Origin: Stentor roeselii
Taxonomy: Eukaryota > Ciliophora > Heterotrichea > Heterotrichida > Stentoridae
NCBI GenBank assembly: GCA_006503475.1
Contig: RSEH01000241.1
Coordinates: 1 to 64,000, forward strand
Reading direction: 5' to 3'
DNA: 64,000 nt
In this document: piece after piece, positions 12,601 through 19,917 of the stretch
Layout: each line of letters starts with the position of its first letter
Position numbering within the stretch: the stretch's first letter is position 1
Made by a program: the position numbers and the translations under genes
The notes under the pieces: model-generated
Told to the model about the DNA's origin: nothing
Seen by the model: only the letters and a program-made list of their open reading frames with translations
Database searches by the model: none

Positions 12601-15600
12601 TTTATCAAATTCATTAAAAGTACAGCACCACCTGCACCTAACGTGACTTATTTTAAAGTCTTTCCGGATGTTCTAACTAATGGATTTTCTGATATGTATT
12701 TAAGCTTTGTTCCTGACTATGAAATTCCAGCTAATAGTTTGATTCAAATCAAAGGGATCAACTTTGAAGATGATCCAATCGCTTATAGACATACTTGGAT
12801 TACATGTGGATTTGTCGAGACATATGTTAATTTAGGAATATTATACATAAAAACTTTCTCAAATATCTCGAAAGGAAACTATGCTCACATCTATAAAAGG
12901 AACGCTTTTATATTCAAAGAGGAAGGAATATCAGAAATTTTTGTTTTTATCACCTATAATAATATATATTTGGTAAAAGATTCAGCTTCAGTATCTTCAA
13001 ACATAAAAAAAGTTTCAATAAAAAAAGAAGTCCCTAACAAATTCACAGAATTATCATTTTCTAAAGATGTTTTATCAGTAAATGAATACACATTTTACGA
13101 TTTTTCACTCCGAGTTGATTTCGTTTTTACTCAAATGAACATAATTATATTTGATTATGTATTAGAGCAGCCTTTAATTTTGGGTGATATTATTGAAAAG
13201 TACTTTGATGAGAAAAATGTATTTTATTTGAAAACTAATGAAACACAAACAGAGTGCTTAACTCTTTATTGGAAGTTAGTCTGTAGATTTTACGCTTCAA
13301 AAAGTGTAAACCAGGATATAAATTTAAAATTTCGTTTACTGAACACAAAAAATCAATCTAAGTATAGCATATCTGTCTATATTCTTGATAGCAACGAAAC
13401 AATTTTATCCTATAAAACTCATGATGACTCCACTAAAGCTTCACCAAAATATTCAGTACTTGATTTTCATTTAAAAAATACACATGAAACTAATCTAAAC
13501 GGTATCGATCTTCTTTTTTCCATAGGCTCATTGAAAAATATACTCGAAAATGAGAGACTTGTTCTTAGTTTTCCAAATGAATTTCATATAAATCTATTCA
13601 ATCCAAACATAAATTGCGAATTGAAGCATAGTTCAAATGATTCAACTTCACTAAATTTTTATTACTCAGTCTATTTAAACGAGATTGATATAATATTCTT
13701 AAGTAATATTTCACTAAATGAAAATGACTCAATAATCATCAAGGTTGCAGATATAAAAAAACCAGTTGATTCTTTTAATGTTTCAGAAGAATTATCAACA
13801 AGAGGGTCAAAATTATGGACAAATCAAGTTCACTGCAAGCTAATTTCATTTAAAAATAAATCATTAATAGCAAGAACTGCTTCCAACTGGAATCAAGTTC
13901 ATATTAGTTACAACAACAGCAGACAAGAAAAAATTAAGATTTTTTGCCAAGGTCGAGAAAATCTCATAATTCTTCATCTTCAAACTTCAGTTTTCTGTCG
14001 TATATCTCCTAGAAGTGAATCATTAAAAGCCAGAAGTTTGCAAATAATTCCAACAAGTGAGCTTGAATTCGACAGGTCTTCTTATTCACTAAAAACATAT
14101 AAATCTAGTACTGTTTTTCAAGTAGGGGCTCCTTATTATTTGAATCCAGGTACTTATTATATATCATGGCTCTTAATAGAAGATCCGTTTATGGCAAATG
14201 AAAGTCTTTACAACGTCATGGAGTTGACTGAGGTCCAAATTTATCCATATTCTAAAGTTTATATCAAAGTTGACTTCAACTATTTATTCATCAACTCGAA
14301 AACTCTTCCAGCATTAGTCTCTTTACACGATTTTTTCCCTATTTCACCTCTTTATATTACTGTTAAACTTGAGCCTGATGATGGAAAATTCGAACTTAAT
14401 GGAAATGAAATAATTTTAACTGAAGAAAGAAACTTTGGATATTTTCAGGTTTTTGCCAATGAATCTAAAGGACGAGAACTCTCCTCAAGTGATACAAAAA
14501 TCGTTTTCACTTTACAAGGAAAATATTTGGATGGATTTGAAATGGTTGATGAAATTGAATTTAAACCTGATTTTATTAAAAGTGAATCAATTATAAAATC
14601 TTCTTTGATTTGGGTAAAGGAAAATAATACAGGAAAGTTAAAACTTTCTCTGAATGACTCAGCTAATGTTATTTGGGTATTTGGACCTAAAGAATCATTA
14701 TTAATCAACAACATTTCTTCAACTGACTGGATCCTTGAAAAGACCTATCCTTTTTATGATCCTCCCACAGAATTACAATCAACTCTTGAAGTCCAGGAAA
14801 AAACCTTTGAAGATTATTTAAACTTAATTCAACTTTCAAATTGGATTCAATTTCAAGAAGATAGAAAAGAATTAATTTCAACATTTCTTTTTTATGATCA
14901 AGTTTTTCTTACTACTGGAGACCATATATTGTTTGAAACTTGTGATACAATCCCCACCCTCGACTATATGGCCTTGGCTTGGATTCAAAAAAATTCAGAA
15001 TTTCAAAGTCAAATAACCTGGTCAGGCCAAACAGATGAATTTTTAGATCATTGCAACTTTACAATCAAATCACGAGGAAGTATTAAAAATATGACTCAAA
15101 ACTTGTCTCTAGCTTTTAAGGTACTTGAAGAACGATTTTTATTCATAGATGAAAAAATTTATAATGACTCAATTTTTATAAGTCAATTTTTGTTACTTTC
15201 TGATTATTCTATCAAGGTTTCTCCTTGGAAAATAGTTGATGATGTGAAAAAAGGAGAGCTTCAGGAATACTTTCAAGATGTTCAGATTCTTTCTTTGAAA
15301 TATAAAAATCTTAGCAGAGAAGATTATGGAATTCCAGCTTTTGTTGATATTGATTCAAGGATTGAATCAAATAATTTAATGATTAGTTCTTACTCTGAGA
15401 TAAAATCTTTTGTTTGTTGTACTGCAGAATATGAACCAGATCGAAATCGAACTTTAAGTATTAGAGATTTACAGTATTTCAGGCATAAGAATGTTGAATT
15501 TGTTAGTTTTGATGAATGTTATGAAAACTTATATAAAAATTTTACCTTTTCCATTCCTCTTTCATTTTTTAAAACACCGGGCGATTATCAAATAACTTGT

Positions 15601-15738
15601 ATTATGTGTAATCAATACCCGATGAATCCTTTGTGCACTGATTCTAATAGTTCTTATTTTTATGATTTATCAGTTTCTGAAATAGCTGATAGCGGTATAT
15701 GGATTGGAGTATCATTATTAATAGTTTTAATATTTTAG
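9628..15738 (+). CDS. Giant secreted/membrane protein, copy 2 of tandem pair
   Basis: Uninterrupted 2,036-residue paralogue of the preceding gene, 185 bp downstream in the same direction. By eye about half of residues match, including SKPFTVAS, LQYPNL, DDFGSG/EDFGSG, PDDGKF, WSGQTDEFL and CIMCN. It begins with a signal peptide (MLSAILFVFASRTQG). It ends in a hydrophobic segment (WIGVSLLIVLIF) with no following charged tail, compatible with a GPI-anchor signal or a tail membrane helix. Cys are few and paired late in the protein (SFVCC, ITCIMCN). No catalytic motif seen. The start follows TTATAAA directly. Probably a surface or cortical lumen protein; the tandem pair suggests a small lineage-specific family. 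Confidence 0.8.
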   Translation: MLSAILFVFASRTQGLISPKNFTVPFPIYSPKQGSQSPVILFPSTCDSEAELTFSFATPAKISKGFIISIEIFGESYSLKVDQDWNELETINLTFPYVKTASEPGIYYLSIEIKVTDFGQIVALNQAYLAVFLASKRPESKNFPISTTLKFNWGERIYFKFELSIRILPKTGIITLFFDENFRIDELSEFEIDGNETFQNITLVKNFEKNIIKIQFLNENSTEFSLVTIQVNGVKSPESIVNTAKVTAEVTDQETSTILEVFTAEASIQNIRKIEIKSWDAVITGSDYIISGLVRFMKLSFKSEVDLPESNKIEIKFENVNITKFSYLTESNQDLKETVNGGSSYLFSNYKSLICSLSSSSSVSCEISEKISAGSLIEVYTITEFLGTEGKVTSIVVSDKKNSVLARTNEIFIKKYSNMHSLLENVRLFITLNSTYPEISQSNNNSILPGYIYITFELPESTSGSDILTISSLFTENSIQQPEKISLTSPLFSRFSYSNNFTSPYEFDNPPEISEGILKLDLSGADLIKGNSIHILITSTDYENPKVTLPLFPSSNLTKFETFFLYSTSSASYIFSKPFTVASQPLKTSEIRYFCSVLQYPNLLTVKFASFVEFEPTEDVETFLELWFRSENDFAEDFGSGLMAGDEYPAKGLKEGDFLFLMNIENTGYSAGLKMNLNLGFDKSDNEFIFPLFQAEEFKGYSVTFKFTARKDNNFFDIFNSTVEISSNDKKMIETKEKSYQFGTRTNDNTLIFQDLFNEPHSGNIALFFPEFFRLIGEETIWFDPDLEFGRTFFISKGEKFKVNLILLNISYPSQYAHLYISKLLVGDITGKLNFFILYLPDDLNGECLLFNQYFVYVPTTLHIDILKITPDIFTAAGPESLEIEFETILELPYLINFTTNHKIQLSLNSEFEKIIECDMIDPHRYLKTRIEDKTCIITTNNSLKLHHFVVKFKIIPPTIYDETNQTFFSNITFDLMSFLFFNMNSANSNNFIKFIKSTAPPAPNVTYFKVFPDVLTNGFSDMYLSFVPDYEIPANSLIQIKGINFEDDPIAYRHTWITCGFVETYVNLGILYIKTFSNISKGNYAHIYKRNAFIFKEEGISEIFVFITYNNIYLVKDSASVSSNIKKVSIKKEVPNKFTELSFSKDVLSVNEYTFYDFSLRVDFVFTQMNIIIFDYVLEQPLILGDIIEKYFDEKNVFYLKTNETQTECLTLYWKLVCRFYASKSVNQDINLKFRLLNTKNQSKYSISVYILDSNETILSYKTHDDSTKASPKYSVLDFHLKNTHETNLNGIDLLFSIGSLKNILENERLVLSFPNEFHINLFNPNINCELKHSSNDSTSLNFYYSVYLNEIDIIFLSNISLNENDSIIIKVADIKKPVDSFNVSEELSTRGSKLWTNQVHCKLISFKNKSLIARTASNWNQVHISYNNSRQEKIKIFCQGRENLIILHLQTSVFCRISPRSESLKARSLQIIPTSELEFDRSSYSLKTYKSSTVFQVGAPYYLNPGTYYISWLLIEDPFMANESLYNVMELTEVQIYPYSKVYIKVDFNYLFINSKTLPALVSLHDFFPISPLYITVKLEPDDGKFELNGNEIILTEERNFGYFQVFANESKGRELSSSDTKIVFTLQGKYLDGFEMVDEIEFKPDFIKSESIIKSSLIWVKENNTGKLKLSLNDSANVIWVFGPKESLLINNISSTDWILEKTYPFYDPPTELQSTLEVQEKTFEDYLNLIQLSNWIQFQEDRKELISTFLFYDQVFLTTGDHILFETCDTIPTLDYMALAWIQKNSEFQSQITWSGQTDEFLDHCNFTIKSRGSIKNMTQNLSLAFKVLEERFLFIDEKIYNDSIFISQFLLLSDYSIKVSPWKIVDDVKKGELQEYFQDVQILSLKYKNLSREDYGIPAFVDIDSRIESNNLMISSYSEIKSFVCCTAEYEPDRNRTLSIRDLQYFRHKNVEFVSFDECYENLYKNFTFSIPLSFFKTPGDYQITCIMCNQYPMNPLCTDSNSSYFYDLSVSEIADSGIWIGVSLLIVLIF

Positions 15739-16011
15739 CTTCTTTAATATTACTTGATAATAATATCATTAGGATTATAATTCTTTTCATTGTATGAGTT
15801 AGCTGTTTTGTTATTTGAAAAGAATATACAATAATCTTACGTTTTAAACCTTTATTTATACTCTAATATAATCCAAAATATCATAAAGTACTTATAATTT
15901 TAATTCTATGCAACTTCAATTTTATCCTGAAATTCAAATTTCATCCTAATTAATGAAAACAAATCAATTTACTCTTAACCTTAATCACAAATCCCGGGTA
16001 GGTAAATAAAT
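15739..16011. other. Intergenic region, composition boundary
   Basis: 273 bp without a gene. The sequence before it (1-15.7 kb) is visibly more AT-rich and less gene-dense than the sequence after it. The motif AAATAAAT lies directly before the next start codon. Confidence 0.4.
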
Positions 16012-17346
16012 ATGCATACTCCTAAAAAATCTTTTGATACTCCGCCAGGCCGCTCAGGCAAATCAACAGGAACAAAAGGTTTTTCTCCCCAAAACGACGA
16101 AGGTGGCGGGCGGTTTATCCCAAACCGAGTGTCCTCAAACCTGAAGCTTTTATTCGAAAAAGCCGAGCAAGAAAACAATTTCGAGAAGCACGAAGAGCCT
16201 CCCCACAAATTTTCAGACTTTCTTCATTCACAGCTCTTCAAAAGTCCAACAAGTGAGAAGTCATCATCGAATACTTTTTTCAAATACAAGCCTCCTCTGT
16301 TTCCAGGGATAGAAAACAAGGAAAACAACCCACACTCGATCTTTGAAACGACCACCAGTTTTGAAGTTCAGGGCCTGAGGAAGTTTGCGAAAACGCCTTT
16401 CAAGATTCTTGACGCTCCCAACTTGAGAGATGATTTTTACATAGATGTGGTTTCTTGGTCTAATAGAAATATCATCGCTATTGGGCTGAATAATGAGGTT
16501 TATTTGTGGAATGCAGAGACTTTGAAAGTCACGTGTCTTTGTTCTTTTAGTAGTGACTCGGTTGCTTCGGTTCAGTGGAACTCGGATGGACTGCTTTTAG
16601 CTGTTGGGACTGGTAAAGGTCGACTAGTGATATACGATGTAATCAGCATGGGAATGGTCCTATCTCTAAACAACCATCAAGGCCGAGTAGGTACCTTATC
16701 ATGGACCCAATCACTACTCTCCTCCGGTTCCCGAGACTGTTACATAAACCACCAAGACACTCGTAGCGGGAGCACATGCAGTAAAGTCTACGCCCACCGT
16801 CAAGAGATCTGCAAAATCAAATGGTCTCCAAACAACGACTACCTCGTCTCAGGGGGCAACGACAACAAGATCTGTTTATGGAGTTCTTTAAACCCGAACC
16901 CAGTTCACGTTTTCTCAGGACACTCAGCAGCAGTCAAAGCTCTCGACTGGTGTCCTTACGCTTCAAACATCCTGGCTTCAGGAGGCGGCACTGCTGACAA
17001 GACCGTAAGACTTTGGAACGTTCATACAAATGAACTGACCCAAGTACTTGAGACCAAGTCCCAAGTCTGCAACCTGCGGTTTTCTCAGAACTCGCATGAA
17101 ATCGTCACGACTCATGGATATTCGGAAAATCTTATCAATGTCTGGAAATATCCTTGTTTACAACCTGTTGGAGAACTTAGAGGACACTCTAGTCGAGTTC
17201 TTTATTTAGATATTTCACCTGACCGAGAAACTGTTGTCACTGGAGCTGGGGATGAAACTTTGAGGTTTTGGAAACTGTTTCCTGCGAATTATGTTGAAAC
17301 TTCTGTTACCAGTTCTGTTACTTTAGCTATGAATGAGGTTAGGTAA
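16012..17346 (+). CDS. FZR1: APC/C co-activator Cdh1/Fizzy-related
   Basis: 444-residue WD40 protein of the Cdc20/Cdh1 family, which recruits destruction-box and KEN-box substrates to the anaphase-promoting complex in mitotic exit and G1. A C-box-like RFIPNR lies at 34-39 (usual form DRFIPSR; the acidic residue is Gly here). KILDAP at 131-136 opens the propeller, followed by seven WD repeats with the family signatures GGNDNKI, SGGGTADKTVRLWN, THGYSENLINVWKYP and GAGDETLRFW. The SQVCN and GGGTADK wording is closer to Cdh1/Fzr than to Cdc20. The C-terminus is VR, a variant of the usual IR tail. The N-terminus has several S/TP sites, in line with CDK control of Cdh1. Converges with the next gene, 59 bp between stops. 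Confidence 0.93.
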   Translation: MHTPKKSFDTPPGRSGKSTGTKGFSPQNDEGGGRFIPNRVSSNLKLLFEKAEQENNFEKHEEPPHKFSDFLHSQLFKSPTSEKSSSNTFFKYKPPLFPGIENKENNPHSIFETTTSFEVQGLRKFAKTPFKILDAPNLRDDFYIDVVSWSNRNIIAIGLNNEVYLWNAETLKVTCLCSFSSDSVASVQWNSDGLLLAVGTGKGRLVIYDVISMGMVLSLNNHQGRVGTLSWTQSLLSSGSRDCYINHQDTRSGSTCSKVYAHRQEICKIKWSPNNDYLVSGGNDNKICLWSSLNPNPVHVFSGHSAAVKALDWCPYASNILASGGGTADKTVRLWNVHTNELTQVLETKSQVCNLRFSQNSHEIVTTHGYSENLINVWKYPCLQPVGELRGHSSRVLYLDISPDRETVVTGAGDETLRFWKLFPANYVETSVTSSVTLAMNEVR

Positions 17347-17405
17347 TATTTAATTGAAATTAAGGAGGATTGTTTGGGAAGTTGGAATATTTAACTATCA
17401 ATCTC

Positions 17406-19319
17406 TCAATCCGCCTGATACTCATCAGCATCTACAAAAATACTCTTAAACTTCTTCTTCGGTGCTCCAGGATCAGCTTCTTCATCAGCGAAATCCATTT
17501 GAGCGAACTCATCATCCGAAGGAAATTCTTCATTAGTAACCGATTCAGAGCCTTCAGACTTTTCAACTTCCGGTTTGAGTTGAAAGTACTTATAAAAGAA
17601 AAGTTCATCATCTCTAACATTTTCCAAAGGCAGACTTTTGAACTCGCTGCTGTTTACTGTGTCTTTAATCAAACTCATTCGAACTTTTTTCCCTTGCAAC
17701 TTGTTGAGCAAGGATTTTTTCGGATTGCGATACTCGAAACGATCTAAAAAGTTAATAAGGGTGAAGTCTAGAAGAGGATCACCTTCATATTCAAGACTTT
17801 CACCTTTTAATAAGCTGCTCGACCATTTTGAGATGGTTGGATGAGGATGGTTGGAAAGGACTTTTAATTCGAAGAGTGATGAATTCTCGGCTTTGGCGAA
17901 TTTCGGGTCTCTTTTGAAGGGATCATAAGATTTTGTTGATTTTTCTGAGGATTTTATAGAAGTTTCTTTTTTTGATTCATGGGTTTCTTCTTCTGAATCT
18001 GGAGCATCTTCGTACATTTCTTCTTCATCTTCACTGGGCACCTCAAAAAGCTGTGCCAAACTTTTATGCACTTTACTAATTTCTGAAAACAACATCAAAG
18101 AAGCCAATATAAAATGAGGTTCAGAAATAAGACACACCTGAAAAATCCTCTTAACAAAAGCTTTGACCCTTGAAATATTAGGGTCTTCCTTCATAGAAAG
18201 CATCAAAGTATTGAAAAGCAAGGCAGCAGACTTATAAGTCACACTTCTCAAATGCATTAAAGGCTGAATAAACTCATATAAACTTCTGTAAAATCTGTCA
18301 GAAACAAACCCTTGAGCTTGTTCTACTTGCAGAATAAACCTCAAGGCTTCTATGCGAATATTCGTATTTTCCACGTGAGTCAAACGGTAAAGTTCGTCAG
18401 TTTCTGCTTTAAAAAACTCCTGAAATGAATTTTTGTTAGGAAAAAGTGCAAAGTTCTTGTTTAGAGCTTTAAGAAGAAGAGAAACTGCCTTGTTTCCTGA
18501 AGTTCTTGTTTCTTTTACGAGTAAGGGAAACATTTTTAATAGAATTGAAACCAGCTGCTGCAAGCATCCTGAGTCGTTTGAGGTGAGTTTTAAGGAGTTC
18601 ATCAAGACTATTGCGTAGAACTTGCCTGATGACCCTTGGCCGGGTTTCATGCAGAACCTGTTTAACGTTGATAAAAGAGGCTCTATCAAGTTTTTATTTT
18701 TCCAAACCAGATGATTGCATTCTAGGACTACTGAAGTTGGGATCTGAGTGTTTGGGTCTCCTAGTTTGTTAACAATTACCTCCAATATATAATCCTGCAA
18801 CTCCGCCTTCTTAGCTAATCCAGCCAAGACTTTAATAGCGTTTTTTTTGTAAAACTCTACAGTATCCTGTGTATGTTCCTTCAAAATGTTGATAAATTCA
18901 GTGTACTTCTGCTTCAGCTTGTCTTCAAAATGAAGTTTTGAAAGACCTCCAGGGACCTTCTGCACCTGCAAGTCGCTTATATACGACAAAGGCTTATCTG
19001 GAAGAAGAGTGTCGAGGAACAACTCTTGAAGACCTTCAACAGATGCTTGGCTGTGATGTCGACTCTTTTTCTTCGCGATTTGAAGCAAAACATCAAGAGA
19101 GCCGAAATCGCAAAATTTGTCAGGGATAAACGATTTTTCAATCTTAAGCATCAAAGCTGATACCTTGTCGGATAAAGTTCCTTTTTTTTGTAAGTCATTC
19201 AGAAGTTTCAGCTCTCTGTCGGACTTTTGCTTTTCTTTGAACTTCGCTGTTTTCAGGTTGTAGGCCTCTTCGGCTTGAGCCTTCAAGTTTTGTTTTGCAG
19301 GCCTTTGCCTTTTAGGCAT
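17406..19319 (-). CDS. MAK21: Ribosome biogenesis factor Noc1/Mak21 (CEBPZ)
   Basis: 637 residues starting MPKRQRPAKQ. Helical-repeat protein carrying the CBF/Mak21 domain at about 300-425, with SDRFYRSLYEF and RVKAFVKRIFQVCL matching the family's FYRALY and RVAAFxKRLLQV blocks. The C-terminal part has YDPFKRDPKFAKA, GDPLLDF and FLDRFEYRNPKK, highly characteristic of Mak21/CEBPZ. An acidic stretch (about 425-450) separates the two. In the family it acts with Noc2 in early nucleolar assembly and export of the 60S precursor. It is shorter than human CEBPZ, mainly at the N-terminus. The start follows AATAAAA directly, and the gene diverges from the small gene at 19497. Confidence 0.9.
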   Translation of the reverse strand: MPKRQRPAKQNLKAQAEEAYNLKTAKFKEKQKSDRELKLLNDLQKKGTLSDKVSALMLKIEKSFIPDKFCDFGSLDVLLQIAKKKSRHHSQASVEGLQELFLDTLLPDKPLSYISDLQVQKVPGGLSKLHFEDKLKQKYTEFINILKEHTQDTVEFYKKNAIKVLAGLAKKAELQDYILEVIVNKLGDPNTQIPTSVVLECNHLVWKNKNLIEPLLSTLNRFCMKPGQGSSGKFYAIVLMNSLKLTSNDSGCLQQLVSILLKMFPLLVKETRTSGNKAVSLLLKALNKNFALFPNKNSFQEFFKAETDELYRLTHVENTNIRIEALRFILQVEQAQGFVSDRFYRSLYEFIQPLMHLRSVTYKSAALLFNTLMLSMKEDPNISRVKAFVKRIFQVCLISEPHFILASLMLFSEISKVHKSLAQLFEVPSEDEEEMYEDAPDSEEETHESKKETSIKSSEKSTKSYDPFKRDPKFAKAENSSLFELKVLSNHPHPTISKWSSSLLKGESLEYEGDPLLDFTLINFLDRFEYRNPKKSLLNKLQGKKVRMSLIKDTVNSSEFKSLPLENVRDDELFFYKYFQLKPEVEKSEGSESVTNEEFPSDDEFAQMDFADEEADPGAPKKKFKSIFVDADEYQAD

Positions 19320-19496
19320 TTTTATTGGGCGATGAATATTTGATTTGGTTTAAAGGGGCAAATGGTAAAAGCACCTAAATCTAATGCTAATAACCAAATA
19401 CCTACCCAATTCCAAATCTTTAAACTCAAAATAATCCAAACTCTAAATATACATAATCCATAGTCATGCGTTAAATCCAAGCCACTTCCTCTAATA
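19320..19496. promoter_or_regulatory. Divergent promoter, 177 bp
   Basis: The start codons of the Noc1 gene (minus) and the small gene at 19497 (plus) are 177 bp apart, so this stretch must hold both promoters and both 5' leaders. No specific site beyond the A-rich start contexts can be named. Confidence 0.5.
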
Positions 19497-19916
19497 ATGT
19501 CAATACTTAAAACCAACCATATAATCGACAAAGACCTAACCCAGCAAGTTTCAACAGTGCGTTCAAGAATTTCCCAATTTTTCTCAAACCCCAGTTCTCC
19601 CTCAAGCGAGAGCACTTCCAAGCTTCCTCAATTTTCGCGATATTCTCCGACATCTCGTTGCCGGAAAGTCCTCGAAAAGTTCCCAAAGCCAAAAGAATAT
19701 TTAAGTCTTCCTCACATTTCAGTCCATCGTAACCCGATGAGCATCATCTCCGAAAGAGACGTGGGGCGACAAAAGCTTAACAGAAAAAAAAACCTCACAA
19801 AAGGTGTCCTCGGGTACAACTTGACAGTGACCAACACTGACGACGACAAAGACTGGGAAAAAGTGATTAAAACTTGTACTGAGTTGATACATAACAAGTG
19901 CATGTTAAGTGATTAA
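19497..19916 (+). CDS. Small hypothetical protein
   Basis: 139 residues, Ser/Pro- and Lys/Arg-rich, no recognised domain, signal peptide or membrane helix. It reads as a low-complexity basic N-terminus (SNPSSPSSES) followed by a helical acidic C-terminus. The start follows CTAATA. Its TAA stop (19914-19916) is separated by a single base from the stop of the convergent coiled-coil gene. Codon use is like its neighbours. Could be a ciliate-specific cytoskeletal or basal-body protein; there is no direct evidence. Confidence 0.6.
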   Translation: MSILKTNHIIDKDLTQQVSTVRSRISQFFSNPSSPSSESTSKLPQFSRYSPTSRCRKVLEKFPKPKEYLSLPHISVHRNPMSIISERDVGRQKLNRKKNLTKGVLGYNLTVTNTDDDKDWEKVIKTCTELIHNKCMLSD

Positions 19917-19917
19917 C

